From positions 20,380 through 84,379 of the forward strand of contig NZ_JACZFQ010000076.1 of assembly GCF_014904755.1 (NCBI RefSeq): 64,000 nucleotides of DNA. Reading direction: 5' to 3'. The DNA is from Neoluteolibacter marinus. GTDB lineage: Bacteria > Verrucomicrobiota > Verrucomicrobiia > Verrucomicrobiales > Akkermansiaceae. Under the pieces are notes generated by a model. That model was not told the origin of the DNA, did no database searches, and saw only the letters and a program-made list of their open reading frames with translations. Numbering within the stretch: the stretch's first letter is position 1; every line of letters starts with the position of its first letter. This document shows positions 52,289-59,559 of the stretch, piece after piece. The translations under genes were made by a program, and so were the position numbers.

Positions 52289-52318
52289 CGGCCGCCCCCC
52301 GGAAGCGGGAGACGGCCG
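52289..52318. terminator. Hairpin between convergent genes
   Basis: CGGCCG at 52289-52294 and again at 52313-52318 (self-complementary arms), with an inner CCC/GGG stem and a short loop containing GGAAGC. It lies 4 bases after the hslR stop and before the 3' end of the autotransporter-repeat gene. No T-run follows; possibly a two-way terminator. Confidence 0.45.
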
Positions 52319-52335
52319 TGGGGAATGCCGGGGGT

Positions 52336-55300
52336 TCAGGGGATGTCGATCCGCAGGCGGGCGAAGATCTTGTCGCCCGTGGCCAGGGCCCGGGGAATGC
52401 GCACGGTCACGCGATCGACGCCGGCCCCGAAGTCGTCGTTGACCTCGTCGATGATCACCGGGTTCAGGACCGGCTCGCCGGGGACCGCGGTGGTCCAACC
52501 GCTGAGGTCGGAACCGTACTGGACGTACGGGCCGTAAGGTGCCGATTCGTCGGTCCGGCGGAACACGAAGTTCAGGTAAGTGGCGTCGGTGGTGGCGGGA
52601 ACCAGCAACCCGTTCGAATCCGAGCCCGGACCGGAGGGATCGCCGCCGATGACGAACTCGATGCCGTTTTCAATGCCGTCGAGGTCCGAATCGGCATCGG
52701 CACCTGCACCGGCGATGCCGTTGGCACCTTCCCACGACAGGTAGGCGTCGCCGTCGCTGGTCACGCTGAGCATGCCGTCGCCGGTGAAGTGAACGTCATC
52801 GACATTGGTGGCGCCGGAAGCCGACGATCCGTAGGTCCCGCTGGGCAGTCCGATGCCGTCGATGACCAGCATGTCGACCACGTCGGTTGCCCCGTGGATG
52901 AGGTCGAGGACCCCGGTGCCGGAGATCGAGACGGTGGAGCTGTCCGACAGGGTTTCGAAGCCGAGCGACAGGGTGCCGGCGCTGACGGTGGTGTTGCCGG
53001 TGTACTGGGGATCGGCGAGATAGGCGACGGCGCCGCCGGTCTTGGTCAGCGAGAAGGCCCCGGTGACCGCCCCGAAGATCTGGATCTCGGTGCCGGCCTC
53101 GATGGTGGCGTCGCCCTCGAGCGTCACGTCACCGTCCCAGGTGCCGACACCGCCGCCCTGGTTGTGCAGGGTGGCACCGGCCTCGAGGAAGACCGGGGTG
53201 GCGATGGTCAGCGCGCCGTAGGTGCCGCCCTTGGCGCCGGCCTTGACCCGCAGGGTGCCGGTGGCGCCGCCCCAGGCATTGTTGGTGTTTTCCGCCCAGG
53301 CCAAGCCGCCGGCGACGACGAAGTCGATCGGGGTGGCGCTGGCGTCGGCGCGGTAGCCGATGGAGCTGCCACCGACCTTGGTCAGCGTGTGGCCGTTGCC
53401 GGTGATGGTCGGGTTGAATCCGGGCACGCCGATGTCGAAGCGGCCGGCGTTGCCGCCCACCGAGGCGTCGGCGGTGAGGACGAGCGAGTTGATGCCGGCT
53501 CCCTGGTTGGGGCTGGTGCCGTTGCTGTTGGTGATGGCGCCGTTGCCGTCGGGGCCGCTGCCGGCGATGGTGTAGGTGTAGCGGCGACCGGTGTTATTGG
53601 CGAAGTTGCCGTTGATGTCGACCTGGGCACCGTTGGCAATGGTGACCCCGGACGAGAAGCCGAAGGCCTGGTAGTGGGTGCCATATTTCAGGATACCGGC
53701 ATTGACCGCGATGGGACCAGTGAAGGTACTGGTCTCGCCGTAGAGGTTGAGGGTGCCGCTGCCATTCTTGGTGATCCCGGCCGGACCGGCGATGCCGGCG
53801 CCGGTTCCGAGGAGGGTGTAGTCGGAGCTATGGTCGAAGCTCACGCCGGACGGAAGGAGGCTGCCGACCATGGTCACGGTCTTGGTGGCGGCCGCTTCGG
53901 TGAAGCTGACCTGGTCGCCGTTGAAGAAGCTGGTGGCCCCGCCGTCGTCGAAGTTGAGGTCGGCGTTGCGTGTCCAATTGGCGTTGGTGGCGCCGGTCCA
54001 GGTCAGGTTGCCGGGGGTATAGCTGACAATGACCCGCGAATTGACGGCGTCGTCACTGGCCACCCCGCCGCGCAGGCCGGTGGCGGTCAGATTGCCGACC
54101 GGGCCGACCAGCGTTCCGTAGGTGAAGGCGGTGAAGGACGTGGCCGGGGAGGCGGGCAGGTTGCTGACGCTGATATTGGTCGTGCCGGCCGAGAGGTCGA
54201 CTTGCCCGGCGACCGCCAGGGCGGCGGGGGTGTTCCCGTCGGCGATCAGGCCCGAAGCTATCGCACCGCCCATGGTGAGATTTCCCGCGATGCTGCCTTC
54301 GCCGCCGAGGTTGGCTTCCTGCGAAACCGTGACATTGCCGCCGAGGTCACTGTTCAGGTTGAGCCGGCCGGTGGTCACGGTCACGGGTCCGGTCATGCCC
54401 GCGCCGGAGCCGTTGAGGATGAGGGTGCCGCTGCGGGCGGTGCCGTCGCCGGTGAGCCCGAGTTCGAGGGCATCGCTGCCGGAGAGGGTGCCCGACAGCG
54501 TCCCGGTGTTGGCCGTGTTGATGGCGATGCGGGATGCCCCGGTGAGGGTGATGTTGCCGTTGACGGTGGCGTTCGCCTCCAGGCGCATGGCACCGCGTTT
54601 CAATGCTCCCTCCGACCAGCCGAGGCCGGCGAGTTCGAAGTTGTAGTTGAAGGTGCCGGTCGCCGCCAGGCAGGCCTGGGCGTTGGTGCCACTGACCTTC
54701 ACCGTGCCGCCCGCGGCGCCGTAGGCGGAAACATTGGTGGCGCGGAGGCGGCCGTTGTTGACCCAGGTGCCGCCGGTGTAGGTGTTGGCCGCGGTGATCC
54801 CGAGGTGGTCGCCGCCGGTCTTCACCAGGCGCAGCGGGGTTGATTCATCGAAGTCCTTGGCGACGATCCCGTTGAGCTGGTAGTCGGTGCCGCCGCCGTT
54901 GGTGACGATCACGAGCTGGCCCGAGGACGAGGTGACGAAGCCGGAGCCAGTGCCGACTTTGACCCAGTGGTTGGCGTTGTGGTACATCAGCCCGCCGAGG
55001 GCGATGTTGAGCGTGGAGCCGTTGCTGATCAGGAAATCGCGGGTGGTTTCGACCAGGCCGATCGTCTGATCGGTGGCCAGGGTGGTGGCGGCCATTCCGT
55101 CGTAGTAGTCCGATGCGGCGGTGGCGGAGGCGAGGTTGGCGGCTCCGACCACCTTTTCGCCGGCCGGGATGGCGACGACATTGGCGCCATCGTATTTCAC
55201 GAAGTCCCAGAAGGTGAATCCCCAGCCGGGCAGGAAGCCGGTGGCCGGCGTCACCGTGTTCACCGTGGCCAGGGGGACGGGATTGTTGGTGTTGCCGGAA

Positions 55301-55467
55301 TCGAACGAAACCGTGTCGCCGGGTCCAACCGTGATGTCGGTGGTCCCCGGGGGATTGAGGGTTTGTTCCGCGGCATCGGCGGCCGCGATCGCCGTGAGCA
55401 TTGCCAGCCGGACGAGACCGGTTCTAACAGAAATGCCGATGGAATACTTGGGTTGGGTCGGGTTCAT
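52336..55467 (-). CDS. Autotransporter-associated beta-strand repeat protein
   Basis: About 1,043 residues from ATG 55467 with signal (VRLAMLTAIAAADAAEQTLN). The body is a long parallel beta-helix built of 'GSGTLNLYGETSTFTGPIAV' type units: 'TGDGTARSGTLILNGSGAGM', 'KNGSGTLNLYGETSTF', 'AKGGTYGALTIATPVFLE'. This matches the passenger-associated repeat family. The C-terminus is not a membrane beta-barrel but a soluble tail ('DSDLDGIENGIEFVIGGDP', 'YVQYGSDLSGWTTAVPGEP') shared with other exported proteins here. The GTG at 55506 lies too close to the candidate transcription start to be used. Confidence 0.85.
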   Translation of the reverse strand: MNPTQPKYSIGISVRTGLVRLAMLTAIAAADAAEQTLNPPGTTDITVGPGDTVSFDSGNTNNPVPLATVNTVTPATGFLPGWGFTFWDFVKYDGANVVAIPAGEKVVGAANLASATAASDYYDGMAATTLATDQTIGLVETTRDFLISNGSTLNIALGGLMYHNANHWVKVGTGSGFVTSSSGQLVIVTNGGGTDYQLNGIVAKDFDESTPLRLVKTGGDHLGITAANTYTGGTWVNNGRLRATNVSAYGAAGGTVKVSGTNAQACLAATGTFNYNFELAGLGWSEGALKRGAMRLEANATVNGNITLTGASRIAINTANTGTLSGTLSGSDALELGLTGDGTARSGTLILNGSGAGMTGPVTVTTGRLNLNSDLGGNVTVSQEANLGGEGSIAGNLTMGGAIASGLIADGNTPAALAVAGQVDLSAGTTNISVSNLPASPATSFTAFTYGTLVGPVGNLTATGLRGGVASDDAVNSRVIVSYTPGNLTWTGATNANWTRNADLNFDDGGATSFFNGDQVSFTEAAATKTVTMVGSLLPSGVSFDHSSDYTLLGTGAGIAGPAGITKNGSGTLNLYGETSTFTGPIAVNAGILKYGTHYQAFGFSSGVTIANGAQVDINGNFANNTGRRYTYTIAGSGPDGNGAITNSNGTSPNQGAGINSLVLTADASVGGNAGRFDIGVPGFNPTITGNGHTLTKVGGSSIGYRADASATPIDFVVAGGLAWAENTNNAWGGATGTLRVKAGAKGGTYGALTIATPVFLEAGATLHNQGGGVGTWDGDVTLEGDATIEAGTEIQIFGAVTGAFSLTKTGGAVAYLADPQYTGNTTVSAGTLSLGFETLSDSSTVSISGTGVLDLIHGATDVVDMLVIDGIGLPSGTYGSSASGATNVDDVHFTGDGMLSVTSDGDAYLSWEGANGIAGAGADADSDLDGIENGIEFVIGGDPSGPGSDSNGLLVPATTDATYLNFVFRRTDESAPYGPYVQYGSDLSGWTTAVPGEPVLNPVIIDEVNDDFGAGVDRVTVRIPRALATGDKIFARLRIDIP

Positions 55468-55518
55468 GGATTTGGGTTTTTGCGGATCTCGAGAATAAAT
55501 CTTCACGAGTCACTAAAC

Positions 55519-55548
55519 CCTATATCCGTCTGCTTTTCCGGTCGTCAA
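55519..55548 (-). promoter_or_regulatory. Sigma-70-like promoter of the autotransporter-repeat gene
   Basis: On the minus strand TTGACG (at 55548-55543), an 18-base spacer, and TATAGG (at 55524-55519). Transcription would start near 55512, giving a ~45-base leader to the ATG at 55467. This supports that ATG over the upstream GTG. Confidence 0.6.
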
Positions 55549-55671
55549 GATGTCACTTAGGGTCCGGGAAACTGCGTGATGGTGCAAAATGCAGCAATTA
55601 CGTAAATACAGCTGTTTGAGGGAGAAACGGGCGCTCCATCGCGACCCGGCCCGGGCCCGTTCCCGTTGGGA

Positions 55672-56019
55672 TCACCCCGCCAGCGCGCGGGTGATTTCGA
55701 ACCATTCGGCTTCCAGCGGGGCGTCCGCCGCCGGTGCCGGTTTGTGGGCGCGGGCGTACCAGTAGCAGGCGTTGCTGTAATCTCCCTCCTCGCGGTGGAG
55801 CCAGGCGTGGATCCAGGCGCCCGCATTCCCGGGGACGTCTTGGCAGAGGTCGTGGGCCGCGTCCCAGCGGCCCTTGCGCGCCAGCCAGAGCGCGCGCAGG
55901 GCGGGATTCAGGGAGGCTGGCGGCTCGTCGTGTTCCGCGACCGAGAGGGCGATTGCGTCGGCATCCATTGAAAACGACTCGCAAACCGGCGCTCTCGCGT
56001 CTTTCCTGATGTCTGTCAT
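55672..56019 (-). CDS. Small protein of unknown function
   Basis: 115 residues from ATG 56019 (MTDIRKDARAPVCES), or 98 from ATG 55968 (MDADAIALSVAE). The visible part is helical with repeated TPR-like spacing: 'NPALRALWLARKGRWDAAHD', 'NAGAWIHAWLHREEGDYSNA', 'CYWYARAHKP'. Might be a small TPR-type protein. If the longer start is used, it overlaps the divergent gene's start by two bases. Confidence 0.65.
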   Translation of the reverse strand: MTDIRKDARAPVCESFSMDADAIALSVAEHDEPPASLNPALRALWLARKGRWDAAHDLCQDVPGNAGAWIHAWLHREEGDYSNACYWYARAHKPAPAADAPLEAEWFEITRALAG

Positions 56020-56824
56020 GAAAATCTCCCCCTCGCTTGTCTTCCTGCTACCGATGCTGTCCAGCGCCCTGGCCGATGAATTGCCGCTGCTCAGCAAGCA
56101 GCCGTGGCTCGGGGTCTACGCCGGCTACGAGCGACGGAGCTTCCATTTCTCCGTCAATAGCAAGGGCGAGGGGGATCTGCGCCCGATGGGGGACAAGAAG
56201 CAGCTGGTCAGCTCCAAGTATTCGATCCGCTTGCAGCCGATGGTCGAAGATGTTCTGCCCAACGGCAAGGTCGTCTCGAAGTATGCCGTCAAGGATGGCT
56301 GGGAAACCAGCACCCCCGCTTCGGTCGATCCGGAAAAGCTGGTCTACCGTGGCACGGTTGCCGGTGACGCGAAGTTCGAGGTCACCCTTGAGTTTGCCGG
56401 CGACCAGATCCGCGCCGGAGGCAGGTTGATTGAGAAAGGGTCCCTCAAGAACCCGCGCTTCGTCATCCGGGTGCAGGTCCCGAACGTCTATTACTACGAA
56501 AAAGACGACGAGAAGCGTGAGCAGAAGGCCAAGCGCGACCGGATCGATCTGGTGCGGACCGACGGGAAGAAGCTGAAGCTCGACTCCCAGACGCCCTTGG
56601 ATGCCGAAACCGCCGCTTACAGCGGGCCGGGCATCACGGAAGCCCGGATCGACCTGAGCGGTTACAAGGGCCACCGGATCGAGCTGGAAGCCGGGGATCA
56701 CGCGGCCTTCGAGTTTTGGAACCGCGGCGAAGAGGCGCTCTACAAGGGATTCACCTTGGGCTGGAAGCCCGACGCGGCGAAGGATCCGGAGGGCAAGGCC
56801 AGGCTCCTGCTGGAGCTGCGTTGA
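56018..56824 (+). CDS. Exported protein of unknown function
   Basis: 268 residues with signal MKISPSLVFLLPMLSSALAD. The mature part is beta-rich: 'WLGVYAGYERRSFHFSVNSK', 'IRLQPMVEDVLPNGKVVSKY', 'FEFWNRGEEALYKGFTLGWK'. Many Lys residues in the middle ('YYYEKDDEKREQKAKRDR'). No catalytic motif recognised; similarity to lipoprotein-like envelope proteins is only in composition. It shares its start region with the divergent small gene. Confidence 0.72.
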   Translation: MKISPSLVFLLPMLSSALADELPLLSKQPWLGVYAGYERRSFHFSVNSKGEGDLRPMGDKKQLVSSKYSIRLQPMVEDVLPNGKVVSKYAVKDGWETSTPASVDPEKLVYRGTVAGDAKFEVTLEFAGDQIRAGGRLIEKGSLKNPRFVIRVQVPNVYYYEKDDEKREQKAKRDRIDLVRTDGKKLKLDSQTPLDAETAAYSGPGITEARIDLSGYKGHRIELEAGDHAAFEFWNRGEEALYKGFTLGWKPDAAKDPEGKARLLLELR

Positions 56825-56845
56825 GGGGGCGGAAAGGTCCGGGAG

Positions 56846-56881
56846 TACACCGGAGCACACCGGGAGGCTTGAAAATACACC
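56846..56881. promoter_or_regulatory. Phased TACACC boxes upstream of mraZ (inverted set)
   Basis: TACACC at 56846, CACACC at 56856 and TACACC at 56876: 10 and then 20 bases apart, i.e. on one face of the helix. Their reverse complement is GGTGTA/GGTGTG, the same word as the boxes at 57075-57100. The 299-base gap 56825-57123 otherwise holds only an AT-rich stretch (about 56920-57065) with no ORF. Confidence 0.5.
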
Positions 56882-57063
56882 GGAGAGGTGGATTTCGCCT
56901 CACTTGTCCTCAGTGACTGATTTTCAATGGCGATTTTTGCAAAAAAACAGCCGTGCAAACGTTTGAAAGCCGTCCATTGAGTCACGATCCGGACGGTTTG
57001 AAAAATCGCAACCCATTGGTTATCAGCGTATAAATATTTTACTAAAGGAAAACTGAATTTGAT

Positions 57064-57100
57064 TTGACGATCTGAGTGTACTTTGGTGTAGTTCGGGGCA
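57064..57100 (+). promoter_or_regulatory. Candidate mraZ promoter overlapped by MraZ-type boxes
   Basis: TTGACG at 57064-57069, a 17-base spacer and TGTAGT at 57087-57092. Three direct repeats, AGTGTA (57075), GGTGTA (57085) and GGGGCA (57095), lie exactly 10 bases apart across the spacer and -10. MraZ is known to bind three 10-base-phased short repeats upstream of its own gene in E. coli (TGGGN) and in Mycoplasma (GTG-containing boxes), so autorepression is the expected reading. Confidence 0.6.
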
Positions 57101-57123
57101 CTTCAGCGGCCTTTCCGCTCCCC

Positions 57124-57576
57124 ATGTCTTCCCTCGCCAAAGTTTACGAGAGTCATTTCGACTACAAGATGGACCCGAAGTATCGGGTTTCCATCCCGGT
57201 CGATTGGCGCCCGGAGACGGAGGAGACCCCGGTGCGGTTGCAGCTTTCGAAGGAGCACGACCTGCCGGTGATCAAGGTTTTCACCGAAGAGGAGTTTGAG
57301 AAGAAGTTCGTCCAGGTTGCCGAGAGCAGCCTGACGCCGGCCAAGAAGCAGCAGATCGTCGGGCACCTGCGGATGATGTCGAAGAAGGCCACCATCAGCA
57401 GTCAGGGCAAACTCACCGTCCCGAAGGACTGGAGCGAGAAGGTTGGGCTGAAGGCCGAAGGCCAGGTCATCCTCGGCGGCCGCGACAACCACTATCTGAT
57501 CTGCCCGCAAGACACTTTCGACAAGATCACCGAGCTCGAGTTCGGCATGGACGACGGCGACCTCGGGGTCGTCTGA
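57124..57576 (+). CDS. mraZ: MraZ, dcw cluster transcriptional regulator
   Basis: 150 residues, two SpoVT-AbrB-like domains: 'HFDYKMDPKYRVSIPVDWRP' (~residues 11-30) and 'KATISSQGKLTVPKDWSEKV' (~90-109). Forms a ring-shaped DNA-binding oligomer that controls the cell-division and cell-wall cluster. ATG 57124 (MSSLAKVYESHF) is chosen over an upstream GTG at 57076 because the latter lies inside the candidate promoter. Phased boxes upstream suggest it represses itself. Confidence 0.93.
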   Translation: MSSLAKVYESHFDYKMDPKYRVSIPVDWRPETEETPVRLQLSKEHDLPVIKVFTEEEFEKKFVQVAESSLTPAKKQQIVGHLRMMSKKATISSQGKLTVPKDWSEKVGLKAEGQVILGGRDNHYLICPQDTFDKITELEFGMDDGDLGVV

Positions 57577-57714
57577 GCAACACCAATTTCACCCACCCAC
57601 ACCTAGTAGCGACAACATGCTGTTCGCCCATCCAACCCCTGTATCCGGACAATCCGCCGCCGCGACACCCATCGCGGCGCCCGGACGGTTGCGGGGGTTG
57701 GGCTTCATTTTCCC

Positions 57715-58249
57715 ATCCGAACGGACCGGCGCACTCGGGACAGCGTGCCTCTCCGTTCACTCAACAACGACCGTCCGCCCTGCATTCCATGGCTGGTTGG
57801 CAGGACGGCGGTCGGTGACTTTCCTGGCTGGGCGGAAAGGATTACTCGGGACAGTATCCTTTTCGCTTTTTGAACCGGTAATCCGCGCGGCTTCTGGCTG
57901 GTTGTCCGCGCGGCTTGCCGGCGACTTTCCATCCGGACGGACCGGCGCACTCGGGACAGCGTGCCGCTCCATCCACTCCGAAACGGGCGTCCGACCTGCA
58001 TTCCATGGCTGGTTGGCAGGTCGGCGCCCGTCGATTTTCCTGGCTGGGCGGAAGAGGTTGCTCGGGACAGTGCCTCTTTCGCTTTTCAATCCTGTGACCC
58101 GCGCGGCTTCTGGCTGGTTGTCCGCGCGGGCCACCGGAGATTTTCCATCCGAACGGACCGGCGCACTCGGGACAGCGTGCCTCTCCGTTCACTCCAAGAC
58201 GACCGTCCGGCCTGCATTCCATGGCTGGTTGGCAGGACGGCGGTCGTTG
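57715..58249 (+). repeat. 216-bp tandem repeat array of hairpins between mraZ and rsmH
   Basis: Two full copies (57715-57930, 57931-58146) and a partial third (58147 to ~58249) of a 216-bp unit. Each full unit holds five stem-loops in order. H1: GGCGCACT/AGCGTGCC. H2: e.g. 57768-57783 with 57800-57814. H3: CTTTCC/GGAAAG. H4: GGATTACT/AGTATCC. H5: CCGCGCGG/CCGCGCGG. Loops are of two kinds: CGGGAC (H1, H4) and GGCTGG (H2, H3, H5). Stem bases differ between copies in a mostly compensated way (see findings). A perfect 7-bp hairpin precedes the array at 57658-57679. The frame of rsmH stays open across it, so it may be an N-terminal extension or untranslated leader. Confidence 0.85.
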
Positions 58250-59221
58250 GATACTTTCCACGCCCATGCCGCGCCGGACGATCTGCCCGGCTATCATCTC
58301 TCCGTGCTCCCCGACGAGGTGAGCGAGTGGATGAACGCGCGCGAGGGCATGCAGATCATCGATGGGACGCTCGGTGGCGGTGGCCACAGCGAATCTTTGT
58401 TGAAAGCAGGTGCGTCGGTGCTCGGGGTCGACCGCGACCCCGAAGCACTCGCCTACGCGACCCGGCGGTTGGCCGCCTACGGCGACCGCTTCCGCACCTG
58501 GCAGGGAAACTTTGCCGATCTCCGGGACATCCCCGAGGTCCGGGGGGAAAGGTGGGCCGATGGCTTGCTTTTGGACCTCGGGGTCTCGTCCCGGCAACTC
58601 GACGCCGCGGAACGGGGGTTCTCGTTCCGCGGCGTTGGTCCTCTCGACATGCGGATGGGACCTTCCTGCGCCTTCGATGCTGCGGAGGTGGTCAACACCT
58701 GGCCGGAAGCGGAACTGGTGCGGATCTTCCGCGAATTCGGCGAGGAGCCCCGCGCCCGCCGCATCGCCGCCGCGATCGTCAAACGCCGCGAGATGCGCGC
58801 CTTCGACACCACCACCGATCTCGCCGACCTGATCGAGAGGATGGTCGGCCGCAGTGGTCGGATCCATCCCGCCACCAAGGCCTTCCAGGCGATCCGGATG
58901 GCGGTGAACGACGAGCTCGGCTCGCTGGAGCGTGCGCTGGAAGCCTCGGTCGAGGTGCTGAAACCGGGGGGGCGACTGCTCGTCATCACCTTCCACAGCC
59001 TCGAGGACCGCATGGTGAAACGCTTCATGCAGCACCGCGCCAAACCTTTCATTGACCGCAAGGATTGGCCTGAACCGAGGCCGAATCCCGATTGGTGCTT
59101 CCGGTTGCCCGTCCGCAAGGCGATCGCCGCAAGCGACCAAGAGATCCGAATCAATCCCCGGGCCCGCAGTGCGAAACTGCGGGTCGCCGAGTGTCTGGAC
59201 CCTGCCACCACACCCCGATGA
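58247..59221 (+). CDS. rsmH: 16S rRNA m4C1402 methyltransferase RsmH
   Basis: Methylates N4 of C1402 in 16S rRNA using S-adenosylmethionine. The conserved protein begins at 'YHLSVLPDEVSEWM', with motif I IIDGTLGGGGHSESLL, 'VLGVDRDPEALAYA', 'DGLLLDLGVSSRQLD', and the C-terminal 'GGRLLVITFHSLEDRMVKRF'. From TTG 58247 it has 324 residues, the usual size; no ATG is well placed. The frame is open back to ATG 57617, which would add 210 residues made of the hairpin-repeat array. Its stop overlaps the next ATG. Confidence 0.92.
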   Translation: MDTFHAHAAPDDLPGYHLSVLPDEVSEWMNAREGMQIIDGTLGGGGHSESLLKAGASVLGVDRDPEALAYATRRLAAYGDRFRTWQGNFADLRDIPEVRGERWADGLLLDLGVSSRQLDAAERGFSFRGVGPLDMRMGPSCAFDAAEVVNTWPEAELVRIFREFGEEPRARRIAAAIVKRREMRAFDTTTDLADLIERMVGRSGRIHPATKAFQAIRMAVNDELGSLERALEASVEVLKPGGRLLVITFHSLEDRMVKRFMQHRAKPFIDRKDWPEPRPNPDWCFRLPVRKAIAASDQEIRINPRARSAKLRVAECLDPATTPR

Positions 59222-59556
59222 ACCGCCGCCGCAACGAGCCGAAGACCCACCCGTCCGTCTTCATCACGCTGATCCTCGCCGCCCTGGTGGTGGTGACCGG
59301 AGGCGTCATGCACGCGGTCTACAAGAATTCCCAGGTGAAGACCGAGCGCCTGATCGACCAGGCCGAGACACGGATCGACCAGACCCGCGTGAAAATCCGC
59401 ATGATCGAGGTCAACATGGACAAGATGCTCGACCGCTTTGAAATGAAGGACCGCCTCTATGCCGCCGGCTCGACGCTGGAGCCGATCACCCCCGCCGACA
59501 TCGTGGTGGTCGGGCCGCCGCGGCCGGCTCCCGAAGTCGCCGCCGTCCGCGAATAG
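59218..59556 (+). CDS. FtsL-like small membrane protein
   Basis: 112 residues: short basic start, one membrane helix (FITLILAALVVVTGGVMHAV, ~15-34), then a charged heptad-like stretch ('VKTERLIDQAETRIDQTR') and a Pro-rich end. Size, topology and position between rsmH and the PBP gene are those of FtsL, which joins the FtsQLB divisome complex; sequence conservation is too low to prove it. Overlaps rsmH by ATGA and lies 3 bases before ftsI. Confidence 0.75.
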   Translation: MNRRRNEPKTHPSVFITLILAALVVVTGGVMHAVYKNSQVKTERLIDQAETRIDQTRVKIRMIEVNMDKMLDRFEMKDRLYAAGSTLEPITPADIVVVGPPRPAPEVAAVRE

Positions 59557-59559
59557 GTC

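Noticed and set aside
52318..54843. An 841-codon open frame antisense to the autotransporter-repeat gene, and similar long antisense frames (44314-46521, 37411-40179, 46476-48170).
   Set aside because: They mirror genuine genes in GC-rich or repetitive DNA, have low-complexity Gly/Ala/Arg composition and no recognisable domains.
57076..57123. An upstream GTG start for mraZ adding 16 residues.
   Set aside because: That GTG lies within the candidate promoter and the phased boxes, and the usual MraZ N-terminus begins at ATG 57124.
57715..58249. The dcw-cluster array considered as a CRISPR array.
   Set aside because: The period is 216 bp with no short repeats and unique spacers of similar length, and no cas genes are present; it is a hairpin tandem repeat.
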